Both the position numbers and the translations under genes were made by a program. From an uncultured Alphaproteobacteria bacterium (GTDB lineage: Bacteria; Pseudomonadota; Alphaproteobacteria; HIMB59; GCA-002718135): a stretch of 64,000 bases of DNA. Where the stretch lies: assembly GCA_902518895.1 (NCBI GenBank), contig CABYHL010000004.1, forward strand, positions 17,844 to 81,843, written 5' to 3'. The notes under the pieces were generated by a model. That model was not told where the DNA came from, ran no database searches, and saw only the letters and a list, made by a program, of their open reading frames with translations. Shown one piece after another: positions 20,122 to 28,474 of this stretch (within the stretch, counting starts at the first letter, position 1; each line of letters opens with the position of its first letter).

Positions 20122-21031
20122 GAAAAATGATAAAATTAAACTAAGATATGGAGAAAATCCAAATCAAAGTGCATATTTAATTAATAACTCAAAAAAATCA
20201 GTTTTTGATTATCAAATAAGTGGAAAAAAAATAAGTTATAACAACTTAATTGATATTGATAGTGGTTTGCGATGTTTAACAGAATTTAATGAACCTACAT
20301 CTATAATAATAAAACACACAAATCCTTGCGGTGTTGCATCTGCAAAAAAAATTGAAACTGCTTTTCTTAGATCTTATAGAAGTGACCCCAAAAGTGCTTT
20401 TGGTGGTATAATCTTTGTAAATAGGAGGATAAATTTACTTCTAGCAAAAAAAATTTTTAAAAATTTTTTTGAGATGGTTGTAGCACCAAATTTTGATAGA
20501 GATGCATTTAACCTTCTAAGACAAAAGAAAGGCTTAATTTTACTGAAAATACCAAATATTAAAAAACAAACCATAGACTATAAATCAACACTTTTTGGTG
20601 AATTGTACCAAACAAATGATTTAACACCAATTAATAAAAACTTTATTAATTTAGTATCAAATTTGAAAACTTCACCAAGTTTAATTGATGATTTAATATT
20701 TTCTCTAAAAGTAGCAAAACATTTAAAATCAAATGCAATTGTTTTATCTAAAAATAAACAAACTGTTGGTTTAGGTCACGGACAAACAAATAGAGTTGAT
20801 GCATTAACTTTTGCAATAAATAATAAAAACTTATATTTTAAGAATAAAAAATTTGTGTGTGCTTCTGATGGTTTTTTTCCATTCACTGACAGTATTAATA
20901 TTCTTAATAAAAATGGATGTCGTGTCATCGCACAACCAGGTGGTTCAATTAATGATAAGAAAGTTATCTTATTCTCTAAGAAAAATAAAATATCATTATA
21001 TTTTATAAAAAATAGGCTATTTAAACATTGA
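20114..21031 (+). CDS. purH: PurH C-terminal half: AICAR transformylase
   Basis: This 305-residue protein is the transformylase domain of PurH, which formylates AICAR using 10-formyl-tetrahydrofolate. It holds KLRYGENPNQSAYL, the KHTNPCG active-site motif, SDPKSAFGG, GLGHGQTNRVDA and FVCASDGFFPFTD. It starts with its own ATG, overlapping the upstream half by eight bases in a +1-shifted frame, and ends in the usual NRLFKH. The two halves total 503 residues, close to a normal single PurH, so both activities look intact. Confidence 0.87.
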   Translation: MSKKNDKIKLRYGENPNQSAYLINNSKKSVFDYQISGKKISYNNLIDIDSGLRCLTEFNEPTSIIIKHTNPCGVASAKKIETAFLRSYRSDPKSAFGGIIFVNRRINLLLAKKIFKNFFEMVVAPNFDRDAFNLLRQKKGLILLKIPNIKKQTIDYKSTLFGELYQTNDLTPINKNFINLVSNLKTSPSLIDDLIFSLKVAKHLKSNAIVLSKNKQTVGLGHGQTNRVDALTFAINNKNLYFKNKKFVCASDGFFPFTDSINILNKNGCRVIAQPGGSINDKKVILFSKKNKISLYFIKNRLFKH

Positions 21032-21183
21032 TTAATAAAAAAAAAATACCAAATTATGTTAAAGATCTAATTAATAAAAATTTAAATATTGCTTCTGGTA
21101 GAAAAAATTTTGCTGAACACCACTTTAGAATTATTGAAACTATAAAGTTAATTAAAAAATATTTTAATTTTAAATCAAAATAG
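21028..21183 (+). CDS. Putative 51-residue basic protein, TTG start
   Basis: A small open frame begins with TTG overlapping the purH stop codon and ends at a TAG at 21181-21183. The product would be lysine-rich and partly helical, with IASGRKNFAEHHFRIIETIKLIKKYF. It looks more protein-like than random AT-rich sequence, and its position suggests translational coupling to purH. I do not recognise a family and the start is uncertain. Confidence 0.35.
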   Translation: MINKKKIPNYVKDLINKNLNIASGRKNFAEHHFRIIETIKLIKKYFNFKSK

Positions 21184-21249
21184 TTATTAATTACATCTGT
21201 TTTTTTTTGTTCTATTTACTGTAAGAGTAAATTGCTATAAAATATATAC

Positions 21250-21849
21250 ATGGCCAAACCAAATTTACTTTTTCCAACACCTGTTTGGACTGCACAGCTT
21301 AATAATTATAAATATATTAACGAAGAAATGTATAATTTCATAAAATCTGAACAAACTAAAGACCAAGCTGGTGTCAATAAAAGCAATTTAAAAGGCTGGC
21401 ACTCAAAAGATTTTGATCTTGAAATTGAGCAAACTCAAAAATTTATATCTTTTATTTTTCCTTCAATAGAACAGGTAATGATAGATATGAATTGGGAAAA
21501 AGAAAAACAGATAGTTAAAATTAATAATATGTGGGCAATAATAAATACAGGTGGGGCGGCCAACCTAAGACACCAACATGGAAATAGTACTATTAGTGGT
21601 GCTTACTATGTAAGAGCTCCTCATAACTGCGGTGACATAATTTTTTATGATCCTAGACCTGCTCCAGTATATTCGCACCCTAATGTAAAAGAACCAAATT
21701 TTTTGAATGCACAAGTAAATGGAATTAGTCCTAAGGAAGGCGCCTTGATTTTATTTCCTAGTTTCTTAGATCATTCAGTTAATGAAAATGAATCAAATGA
21801 TGAAAGAATTGTTATAAGCTTCAACATTAGATTTAGTATGAAATCTTAA
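21250..21849 (+). CDS. Putative 2OG-Fe(II) oxygenase, TIGR02466 type
   Basis: This 199-residue protein resembles the TIGR02466 group: it starts NLLFPTPVWTAQL, has NNMWAIINTGGAANLRHQHGN with candidate iron histidines, SGAYYVRAP, and a C-terminal LFPSFLDHSVNEN followed by ERIVISFN, where the second histidine and the 2-oxoglutarate-binding arginine would sit. Such marine proteins are predicted hydroxylases of unknown substrate. It converges with another 2OG-oxygenase-like gene, with 11 bases between stops. Confidence 0.75.
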   Translation: MAKPNLLFPTPVWTAQLNNYKYINEEMYNFIKSEQTKDQAGVNKSNLKGWHSKDFDLEIEQTQKFISFIFPSIEQVMIDMNWEKEKQIVKINNMWAIINTGGAANLRHQHGNSTISGAYYVRAPHNCGDIIFYDPRPAPVYSHPNVKEPNFLNAQVNGISPKEGALILFPSFLDHSVNENESNDERIVISFNIRFSMKS

Positions 21850-21860
21850 CTTAATAAATT

Positions 21861-22544
21861 CTAAAATTTTGTCCAATTCCTAAAGCTAGGCATTAAATGT
21901 TCAAAGCCCTTACTATCCTTTAACATTATAGAAATATCTCCCGAAATTGAAATGCGTGGAGAACCAGATTTATTTGGTACAGTTGCGTGTGGGGTTTTAG
22001 AGGGAAATATTATAATTGAGTCTTGATCTAAATCAAACAAAGATCTGTCAGAGTTATATGGATTTGCTTTATTAATAAGTGATTTTTCTAACTTACTGTT
22101 AGTAAATATATTTTTTGCAACTTCATTCTGTAATTCGTTAGATCTAAATATTATTCCTCCAGATTTTTCCGGTTTAAGCAAATAATATGCAAAACTTATA
22201 TTTGATTGAGAGTGTGTGTGAAAATTTATACTTTGTTCATTCTCAGTATATGTTGCCCAAGATCTTTGATAATAAATATCGAGATGGTTTGTATTTATTT
22301 CAAGTAAATTTAAGTATTCAATAATTGTTGATGATATTTTTTTTGATAAACTTTTAAATAAGGTATTTGAAAATAAAAATTCGTGACCTTTGGTATCTCC
22401 AGTCCACGCATAAGAGGATTTAATATTGTCTGTTTTCTTTGATTGCATTTTTTTAATTTCATTAACTAAAATAGTTCTTTCTTTTTCTTCAATAAAAATT
22501 TTGTTTTGTAAAACAGTAAGAGGAAATAAATTAAATATTTTCAT
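21861..22544 (-). CDS. Putative 2OG-Fe(II) oxygenase-like protein
   Basis: This 227-residue protein begins with a FNLFPLTVLQNKIF motif and has NFHTHSQSNISFAYYLL (candidate HxH metal ligands), then IIFPSKTPHATVPNKSGSPRISISGD, where the distal histidine and a 2-oxoglutarate arginine would lie. This double-stranded beta-helix layout matches the convergent neighbour, but the sequences are far apart. The substrate is unknown, and surface-sugar or peptide hydroxylation is only a guess from context. Confidence 0.65.
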   Translation of the reverse strand: MKIFNLFPLTVLQNKIFIEEKERTILVNEIKKMQSKKTDNIKSSYAWTGDTKGHEFLFSNTLFKSLSKKISSTIIEYLNLLEINTNHLDIYYQRSWATYTENEQSINFHTHSQSNISFAYYLLKPEKSGGIIFRSNELQNEVAKNIFTNSKLEKSLINKANPYNSDRSLFDLDQDSIIIFPSKTPHATVPNKSGSPRISISGDISIMLKDSKGFEHLMPSFRNWTKF

Positions 22545-22619
22545 TTAAATATTTTATCATTTTTAAAATATACTTAAAAGGAAATTTTCAAAAGTCGTAG
22601 TATAATGAAATTATTTTTT

Positions 22620-23342
22620 TTATTTTTTAATCTCTTGAAGAAAATCTAAAATATCTATTTTTTTTTCTTGTAAATTATTTATAATTTGTTTTCCCATAAT
22701 ACCTACAAAATGAAAAAAGTTGGGATTTTGTTTTTTTTTAGAATTTGGAAGAAATGGCATATAGTTCCATACGCAATCCAACTCACTAAAAATTTTATTA
22801 TTTTCAATTATAAATTCGTTTAAAAGCATATTGTCTGAGTTTTTACCTTTTGGTACTATCTTATTTTCTAATCTATTAATCATATATTTTGATAGTGTTT
22901 TTGCAGTAGTTTTATCACAAAAGGTTACTCCAGAGTTATAGTAAGCATAACTATTATTTAAATTATTAACTTGTCTAAATATCTTTGATGAATTTCCTTC
23001 TGGCTCTCTAACATTCATTAAACCTTTTATATCTGGAAGTGGTTGGGCATTTGGATAAATAAAAACATCATTATCTATATAAATCGTATAATCATATTCA
23101 TTATCAAAATGTAAGTATCGTTCAAAAGAGTAATGTTTAATTTTTGTTTCCAAAAAATTAAAATTTACATATTTTTTTTCATATAAACTTTCACTAACTA
23201 AATAATGATCATAGTTGAATTTTTTACAATAATTTTTAACAGATGGAATAAAAATATCTCTTATCGGGTAAATTGTTTTATTGTTACCCCACTGAGTGCC
23301 TTGTCCAATATCTAATTGAATAACAAGATATCTAGAATTCAT
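22620..23342 (-). CDS. GT-A-fold glycosyltransferase-like protein
   Basis: This 240-residue protein has the nucleotide-sugar transferase layout: an N-terminal strand YLVIQLDIG, a YTIYIDNDVFIYPN motif near 84-97 with the metal-binding DND, a NSGVTFC segment, and a C-terminal HFVGIMGKQ that often completes the metal site. It is probably involved in surface-polymer synthesis. The substrate cannot be inferred. It is divergent from the GTG-started gene at 23471. Confidence 0.65.
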   Translation of the reverse strand: MNSRYLVIQLDIGQGTQWGNNKTIYPIRDIFIPSVKNYCKKFNYDHYLVSESLYEKKYVNFNFLETKIKHYSFERYLHFDNEYDYTIYIDNDVFIYPNAQPLPDIKGLMNVREPEGNSSKIFRQVNNLNNSYAYYNSGVTFCDKTTAKTLSKYMINRLENKIVPKGKNSDNMLLNEFIIENNKIFSELDCVWNYMPFLPNSKKKQNPNFFHFVGIMGKQIINNLQEKKIDILDFLQEIKK

Positions 23343-23470
23343 ATTTTTATTAAATAATTTAAACTAATATACTTTTATTTTTATAAATATGAAATAATTA
23401 AAAATTTATAATCAAACTAGATTGTTATTAAGATCATTTGAATAAGAAATTTATATGATATTGTATAGCG

Positions 23471-24445
23471 GTGAATATTTGCGGTTTAAATTTTTTTGAA
23501 CAAGCTAAAGGTGAAAGAGTTCAAAATCAATTACTTGAAATTGGGAATATTTTCAATTCTAACAAAAGTAATGATTTTGTTATTTTTAAAGAAGCTAATA
23601 AAAATGATCTAAATAAATATGATTTTTTTATTTTATGTGGTGATGCGAAAATTACTTTTAATAGAACCTTGATTGAAAAATATTTAAATATTAAGTTAAC
23701 AAAAAAACCACGGTTGATTAGGGATGTCACTTATTTGAGAATTATACCTAAAATCAGAAATCTTGATGTAAATGTTTTTCCAAGATTTACTTGGAACAGT
23801 ATTCTGCCAGGAAAACAAAACTTTCCATATGATAAAAGTTATAATAGGTGGCTTGAAATTAAAAATAAATATAATTTACATATAAAGGATTATAGAAAGC
23901 TAGGTGATAAAATATTATTTTTTCTTCAAATACCTACTGATGCTTCTTTAAATGAATTAAATTTTAATAATGATGGATATTTGAATTTTATGATTAGAAC
24001 AATAAAAAATATATTTAAATATTCAGATCGTACGATAGTACTACGTAGTCATCCTCTTAATAAAAATAATGACGTCATAGCAAATTTCTTATTGAATCAA
24101 TTTAGAGAAACTAACAAAGTATTTTTATCTAATAATGATGATTTGAAGGATGATTTAAAAGATACAAGATGTGTTATTAGCTACAATAGTTCAGCTACTG
24201 TAGAGGCACTTTTTGATGGTATAAGAGTTATAAATTTGAGTAAAATGCAACCATGTTTTTCTGCTGCATTCAATACTCTGTCTGCTATTGAAAATCCTAC
24301 AGAATTAAATCGTGATGATTTTTTACAAAAAATTGCTTTCTTGCATTGGGAAAGTGAAGAACTCAAAAGTTTAGAGATAAAAAAATATTTGTGTAATCTT
24401 TTAGAAAAATCTATTCCAAAAGAATCTGATGTACAAGTTTTATAA
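23471..24445 (+). CDS. Capsule/surface-polysaccharide synthesis-like protein, GTG start
   Basis: This 324-residue protein probably starts at GTG 23471. Its second half has LFFLQIPTDASL, TIVLRSHPLNKN and CVISYNSSATVEALFDGIRVINL, the pattern of KpsS/KpsC-like capsule proteins and related GT-B transferases. Residues 1-110 match nothing I recognise. It is followed 11 bases later by an FkbM methyltransferase gene, and the pair may act on the same surface glycan. Confidence 0.6.
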   Translation: MNICGLNFFEQAKGERVQNQLLEIGNIFNSNKSNDFVIFKEANKNDLNKYDFFILCGDAKITFNRTLIEKYLNIKLTKKPRLIRDVTYLRIIPKIRNLDVNVFPRFTWNSILPGKQNFPYDKSYNRWLEIKNKYNLHIKDYRKLGDKILFFLQIPTDASLNELNFNNDGYLNFMIRTIKNIFKYSDRTIVLRSHPLNKNNDVIANFLLNQFRETNKVFLSNNDDLKDDLKDTRCVISYNSSATVEALFDGIRVINLSKMQPCFSAAFNTLSAIENPTELNRDDFLQKIAFLHWESEELKSLEIKKYLCNLLEKSIPKESDVQVL

Positions 24446-24456
24446 AATTTTTTCTG

Positions 24457-25089
24457 ATGAATACTATAGATATTAAAACATTAAATTTTTTTGATGAATA
24501 TTTACTTTTAAATAAAAAATCTGTTGTTTTAGATATTGGAGCAAATATTGGAGATGTAACAAATTTAATTCATAATAAATATAATTGTAATATTTATGCA
24601 TATGAGCCAAATGTTGTCTGCTGCAATTATATGAATAAAAGGTTTGTTAATAAAAATAAAATTAGAATAAATAATTGTGCTGTGTCAGATTTTAATGGAA
24701 ACGATTATTTATATTTTCATAGAAATTCAAAAGGTAATAATGATATTAAATATATTCAAGGAGCAACATTAAGAAAAGAAAAGGACAATATTGATACTAA
24801 TAAAAAGGTAGAGGTTAAAATTATAGATATAAAAGATTTGTTAGGATCATTTGATAAAATAAATCTAATTAAAATAGATATAGAAGGATCTGAATATAAC
24901 ATATTACCAGAAATAATAAAAAATAGAAAAAAAATTGATATTGTACTTTGTGAGATGCATGGAAATCCAGCAGGTAAAAAAATTAATGGGCAACATAAAA
25001 ATAAAAACTTCACAAATGAGTATAATTTTATTGTTAACGAATTAAAAAAATTAGGACTATACAATAATTGGTTTTATGAGTGGCATTAG
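24457..25089 (+). CDS. FkbM family methyltransferase
   Basis: This 210-residue SAM-dependent methyltransferase has the motif VLDIGANIGDVTNLIH near residue 25, YEPNVVCCNYM, and the FkbM signature KINLIKIDIEGSEYNILPE near 135-150. FkbM enzymes O-methylate sugars or polyketides, and in glycan regions they usually cap polysaccharide sugars. It sits in the surface-polymer gene group between the capsule-like gene and a second methyltransferase. Confidence 0.82.
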   Translation: MNTIDIKTLNFFDEYLLLNKKSVVLDIGANIGDVTNLIHNKYNCNIYAYEPNVVCCNYMNKRFVNKNKIRINNCAVSDFNGNDYLYFHRNSKGNNDIKYIQGATLRKEKDNIDTNKKVEVKIIDIKDLLGSFDKINLIKIDIEGSEYNILPEIIKNRKKIDIVLCEMHGNPAGKKINGQHKNKNFTNEYNFIVNELKKLGLYNNWFYEWH

Positions 25090-25120
25090 AAAAATGAGAG
25101 AAAATTATAGAAATAATTAA

Positions 25121-26287
25121 ATGCATAAAGATTTTTTTAAACAGATAGAAAGGTATTTGAATACCTCAGAAAATAAAAAAGTGCTTATTTTGAACGATAC
25201 ATATTATTCATTTAATGCAACAAACGAAAATATCCTAATAGAAGATAATATAGATAAATTATTAAACAAAAAAAATATAAGAGTTATTAATACTTTTGAT
25301 GAATTCAATAATTTAAATGACAATTTTGAAATTATAATAAACATATACTTTTCAACGAGTTTTATTAATCAGCTTGAATTTTATAATAAAATTTTAGAAA
25401 TATCAGTGTTAGAAACACGTTTTATAAGTTTTCTACCATTTTTAGGTTTTGTTAACTATGGACCGATAAATTTTAATCCTACTTTTTTTAATAATATTAA
25501 TGCTGGGAAGAATTTTGCAGTCAATGACATTTCTTTCATAGATAAATATGGAAAAATTTTGCAAATAAAAAAAGAGCATATTAATAAAATTTTTTTTCAG
25601 ACGACAGAGAAAGGTAATCAATCTTTTGTTGACCATGTATATAATGAAATTAAAAATAATTTTACTGATACTACTATATTGCTTGATATTAATATTAATA
25701 AATTAGAATCAATAAATTTTAAATATTTTATACCTGAAAGATTAGGGCATCATTTATCAGGACATGGAAGTAAGACATGGATAGATGAAGGAGCGTTTAA
25801 AAAATTAATTGATATTATTGAAGTAAAAACAATGATTGATGTGGGTTGTGGACCAGGTGGGATGATCAAATATAGTAAGAAATTTGGTATTAAGTCAATT
25901 GGGGTTGATGGTGATAATTCTATAATTAGAGACCTTGATACTGATTTTTTTTTACATGATTATACTAAAGGAATCTTTGAAATAGACTTCGTTTTTGATT
26001 TATGTTGGTGTGTCGAATTTTTAGAACATGTTGAAGAAAAGTATGCATCTAATTACTTCAATACGTTTGCAAAATGTAATTATGTCTTCTGCACTTTTGC
26101 GCCTAAAGGAAAAGGAGGATATCATCATGTAAATCTCCAAAATGAAGAATATTGGATAAATATGTTCGAAAAATATAATTTTAAATATGATAAAAAAAAT
26201 ACAGAAAAAATTAGATTATCCTCAACAATACACAAAAACTTTGTTAGATCGTTTGGGCTTCTATTTAAAAATAAAAAAATTATTTAA
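25121..26287 (+). CDS. Two-part protein with C-terminal class I methyltransferase
   Basis: This 388-residue protein has a C-terminal SAM methyltransferase domain (about 235-388) with MIDVGCGPGGMIKYSKKFG, CWCVEFLEHVEE and CTFAPKGKGGYHHVNLQNEEYW. The first ~200 residues are not recognised and look like a mixed alpha/beta domain with a membrane-like or buried FLPFLGFVNYGP stretch. It ends only 26 bases before the first 11-base-period repeat of the tRNA-Gly island, so it lies at or inside the island's left edge. Confidence 0.65.
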   Translation: MHKDFFKQIERYLNTSENKKVLILNDTYYSFNATNENILIEDNIDKLLNKKNIRVINTFDEFNNLNDNFEIIINIYFSTSFINQLEFYNKILEISVLETRFISFLPFLGFVNYGPINFNPTFFNNINAGKNFAVNDISFIDKYGKILQIKKEHINKIFFQTTEKGNQSFVDHVYNEIKNNFTDTTILLDININKLESINFKYFIPERLGHHLSGHGSKTWIDEGAFKKLIDIIEVKTMIDVGCGPGGMIKYSKKFGIKSIGVDGDNSIIRDLDTDFFLHDYTKGIFEIDFVFDLCWCVEFLEHVEEKYASNYFNTFAKCNYVFCTFAPKGKGGYHHVNLQNEEYWINMFEKYNFKYDKKNTEKIRLSSTIHKNFVRSFGLLFKNKKII

Positions 26288-26310
26288 AATATTAGGAAAT
26301 TATTAATCGA

Positions 26311-26329
26311 ACTTGGACGTACGTTTGAC
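26311..26329 (+). repeat. Element 1 left arm-type repeat
   Basis: The sequence has the form ACTTGGACGTAnGTTnGAC, which holds two TTGGAC-like boxes 11 bases apart (second box TTTGAC). Apart from two bases it is identical to the copy at 26629-26647. Confidence 0.75.
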
Positions 26330-26439
26330 TTAAAAATATTAAATATATTAACATGTTGTCAAATTAATATATAAGTAACTAGTCCTGATTTAGATACTCT
26401 AATTGCTGGGACAAAAAACAAAACGCTAAAGGAGACTAA

Positions 26440-26628
26440 ATGTTCAATTTTAAATATTATTTAGCTAATTCTGTTAAGGATTTTATAAAAAAAAGAGAAC
26501 AGAAAGAAGGACTTAAAAATATCTTTTTTAAAAAATTAGATAAAAACTTTTTTGAACTGTCAAAAGAAGAACAAGTTCAAAGAATAGTTAAAATTTTAGA
26601 AAGTCAGGGATTTAAATTAAAAAAATAG
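26440..26628 (+). CDS. 62-residue hypothetical protein, sole gene of element 1
   Basis: A good ribosome-binding site (AAGGAG, seven bases upstream) precedes this ATG, which supports expression. The product is small, lysine-rich and predicted helical, with VKDFIKKREQKEGLKNIFFKK and SKEEQVQRIVKILESQGFKLKK. I do not recognise a family. It could be a DNA-binding or regulatory peptide of the element, or cargo. It lies exactly between the paired arm-type repeats of element 1. Confidence 0.6.
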   Translation: MFNFKYYLANSVKDFIKKREQKEGLKNIFFKKLDKNFFELSKEEQVQRIVKILESQGFKLKK

Positions 26629-26647
26629 ACTTGGACGTATGTTGGAC
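26629..26647 (+). repeat. Element 1 right arm-type repeat
   Basis: Two TTGGAC boxes lie 11 bases apart (TTGGACGTATG then TTGGAC). It pairs with 26311-26329 and sits 26 bases before the first partial tRNA-Gly copy. Confidence 0.75.
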
Positions 26648-26672
26648 ACAAGTCATTCGTCCGCTTCAAATT

Positions 26673-26720
26673 TGGAGCGGGCGAAGGGATTCGAACCCTC
26701 GACTTCAACCTTGGCAAGGT
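26673..26720 (-). repeat. att copy 1: 3' part of tRNA-Gly
   Basis: These 48 bases are identical to the 3' end of the intact tRNA-Gly at 33154, from the CCA end through the anticodon stem (GCC anticodon included). They then diverge, so no functional tRNA is formed. This is the direct repeat left by integration at a tRNA 3' end. Confidence 0.92.
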
Positions 26721-26795
26721 AGCCAAATAGTAATGATTTGTAATTTCCTTCAAATTATGTGAAATAATTTTAAAAAAAGTTTAGTTTTTGTAATC

Positions 26796-26818
26796 GAAGT
26801 GTCCCCCATGTGTCCCCC
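26796..26818 (+). repeat. Element 2 left arm-type repeat
   Basis: GTGTCCCCCAT is followed directly by GTGTCCCCC, giving a perfect eight-base box repeated at 11 bases. The run of C is striking in this AT-rich setting. It shares GAAGTGTCCC with the right copy. Confidence 0.8.
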
Positions 26819-26913
26819 AATAGAGAGATCTCTGAACTATTGAAGGCAACAATTCTGAAAGACAACAAAGGGGCATATTCTTATTGTTTTATAATCATAC
26901 TTTATCCTGATTA

Positions 26914-27741
26914 CTAAATATAATTAAAATACTTCATTAACGGTTGTAAATTATTATCTATAATTTGAACCTGTGTGTTGGATAAAATACCTTTCCATTG
27001 ATTTAATGTTCCAGATCTGAAAAATTTTGAATGTTTAGATGCTTCATCAAAACCATTTGAAATTTCTTGAAATTGTAAAGTTTTGAAACTAGTATTTTTT
27101 ATAATTTTATCAATATTTTTTTTATTATTTAAAATATTTTTATTTGTAATTATATTTATAAAAGCAATAATTTTAAATATTATGTTATTTGGTTTAATTA
27201 ATAGATCTTCATATCTAATAAATAAACATGGGACACTTTTGTATTCTAACCAAGATTTAATATTTAATTCCCAATTAGAAACCAATTCTCTAGCTCCATT
27301 TGCATTTGTCATTAGTTGTTTATTAAAAACAACTTGATTTATAGCTTCATCCAAATTTATTCCCAAAAAGTTACTTAATGATACAACTACATCTCTAGGA
27401 TCTCTCACAATATAAATAAAACCTGCATTTACAGTTTCATTTGTAAAACTTTTATGCCTCACACTATGAGTCTTAAAAAAAAAATTATATTTAGTATTTT
27501 CATTTAATTTTTTTTGGCATAAAATAATGTTTTTTGACATCCAGTCATAATCTATCAATCCTTTTTTTTCATAAATCTTATTTTTAAATGAAGTAAAGTT
27601 CATTTTATCTGATAACAATCTAATTTTTGATAAATCTTTTATATTGATAATATTTTTTTGTTGAAGCGCAGAAAGAATTATTGCTCTAAGCCAAGTATTG
27701 CCAGATTTAGGATACGAAGCCAAAAAAATATTTTTAAACAC
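26914..27741 (-). CDS. Sulfotransferase family protein
   Basis: This 275-residue PAPS-dependent sulfotransferase has the 5'-phosphosulfate loop YPKSGNTWLRA at about 10-20 and the 3'-phosphate motif VRDPRDVVVS at about 112-121. A KTHSVRHK segment would hold the catalytic histidine region, and the C-terminal FRSGTLNQWKG matches the family's PAPS-binding loop. It would sulfate a sugar, lipid or small molecule; the acceptor is unknown. It is the only gene of element 2, so it appears to be mobile cargo, perhaps changing the cell surface. Confidence 0.88.
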   Translation of the reverse strand: MFKNIFLASYPKSGNTWLRAIILSALQQKNIINIKDLSKIRLLSDKMNFTSFKNKIYEKKGLIDYDWMSKNIILCQKKLNENTKYNFFFKTHSVRHKSFTNETVNAGFIYIVRDPRDVVVSLSNFLGINLDEAINQVVFNKQLMTNANGARELVSNWELNIKSWLEYKSVPCLFIRYEDLLIKPNNIIFKIIAFINIITNKNILNNKKNIDKIIKNTSFKTLQFQEISNGFDEASKHSKFFRSGTLNQWKGILSNTQVQIIDNNLQPLMKYFNYI

Positions 27742-27901
27742 TTAAAAATATTTAGGAAAGTAATTTTAATTTAATATTACAATTTTAAATATTAATTTTT
27801 TTTAATAAATATAATTAGTAATTTTAAAAATTTAAATCTGGTAACAAAGTAAGTGATAATATTTTTTTGAAAAATTGAGACATTGAATTATTTTGATATA
27901 T

Positions 27902-27923
27902 GAAGTGTCCCTCATTTGTCCCC
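27902..27923 (+). repeat. Element 2 right arm-type repeat
   Basis: GAAGTGTCCCTCAT is followed by TTGTCCCC, so two GTGTCCC-like boxes lie 11 bases apart. It pairs with 26796-26818 and sits 36 bases before att copy 2. Confidence 0.78.
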
Positions 27924-27958
27924 AGTGATTTTAAAATAATATGAAATTGGCAGTTTTC

Positions 27959-28009
27959 TGGAGCGGGCGAAGGGATTCGAACCCTCGACTTCAACCTTGG
28001 CAAGGTTGC
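27959..28009 (-). repeat. att copy 2: 3' part of tRNA-Gly
   Basis: These 51 bases match the 3' end of the intact tRNA-Gly (33154-33204) without visible change, then diverge. After the match it shares GCCAAATA with the flank of att copy 1, which hints that these flanks descend from related elements. Confidence 0.93.
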
Positions 28010-28085
28010 CAAATACATTGTTTGTTTATTATTGACCAAATATTAAGAAAATATTTGTAATAAATAAATATATATAAATCCGAAG

Positions 28086-28105
28086 AACTACTTGGGGGCT
28101 ACTTA
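28086..28105 (+). repeat. Element 3 left arm-type repeat
   Basis: CTACTTGGGGG is followed by CTACTTA, so two CTACTT boxes lie 11 bases apart. The stretch GGGCTACTTAA is identical in the right copy. Confidence 0.78.
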
Positions 28106-28193
28106 AAAATACTTTTTTCTATATAATATTAAATATTACACTTTTTTATAATTATTTGATTTGATAGATTTTAATAAATATCAAGGAGGTAAA

Positions 28194-28454
28194 ATGTTAC
28201 AAATAATTAGTCATGAAGTAAAAAATGTTGATGAGTGGTTATCTTTTAATGATGAAAGAGTAAAAACTTTCTCAAAGTTTGCTGATAATATTGTAGATTT
28301 TGTAGATACCGAAAATTCGAATCACGTTTCAATATGCTTTAATGTTTTAGATGAAGAAGAAATGGACAAAGTACTTAGTTCAGATGAAGTGAAAAATGAG
28401 GCTGAAAAGCATGGTGTTGTTTTTGATACTATGAAAAGATTTATTCAAAAATAA
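28194..28454 (+). CDS. 86-residue hypothetical protein, cargo of element 3
   Basis: The start is set at 28194 because an ideal ribosome-binding site (AAGGAGGT) ends five bases before it; an upstream in-frame ATG at 28161 has none. The product is acidic, with IISHEVKNVDEWLSFNDERV, VSICFNVLDEEEMDKVLSSDEV and a final FDTMKRFIQK. The alternating strand-helix pattern suggests a small ferredoxin-like alpha/beta fold of the dimeric barrel type, but I do not recognise the family. The strong ribosome site suggests high expression. Confidence 0.7.
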   Translation: MLQIISHEVKNVDEWLSFNDERVKTFSKFADNIVDFVDTENSNHVSICFNVLDEEEMDKVLSSDEVKNEAEKHGVVFDTMKRFIQK

Positions 28455-28474
28455 ATATAAAAAATTAACTTATT

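Larger units (their letters stand above)
26288..26672. mobile_element. Element 1 remnant of the tRNA-Gly island
   Basis: This unit is bounded by a matching pair of 11-base-period repeats (26311-26329 and 26629-26647) and ends at the first partial tRNA-Gly copy. It carries one 62-residue gene. By analogy with the other units a tRNA copy should lie about 125 bases before the left repeat, near 26190, but none is visible. The left end is therefore deleted, or this unit extends further left than drawn. No integrase is present. Confidence 0.55.
26721..27958. mobile_element. Element 2 of the tRNA-Gly island (sulfotransferase cassette)
   Basis: This unit of about 1.3 kb lies between att copies 1 and 2. 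It has paired arm-type repeats of the GTGTCCC type at 26796-26818 and 27902-27923 and a single gene, a sulfotransferase. It has no integrase, so it would need one in trans. The spacing from the att copy to its left arm repeat (126 bases between starts) is nearly the same as in element 3 (129). Confidence 0.75.
27742..28193. other. Non-coding junction between elements 2 and 3
   Basis: This 452-base stretch has no convincing gene. It holds the right arm repeat of element 2, att copy 2 and the left arm repeat of element 3, plus a very AT-rich leader of the sulfotransferase gene (27742-27830). A 71-codon minus-strand frame across it is only translation of the tRNA fragment and its flanks. Confidence 0.8.

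Noticed and set aside
27824..28039. 71-codon minus-strand frame across att copy 2
   Set aside because: Its central part is just the translated tRNA-Gly fragment (SRVRIPSPAP pattern), and it has no ribosome site; such frames recur wherever tRNA sequence is read through.
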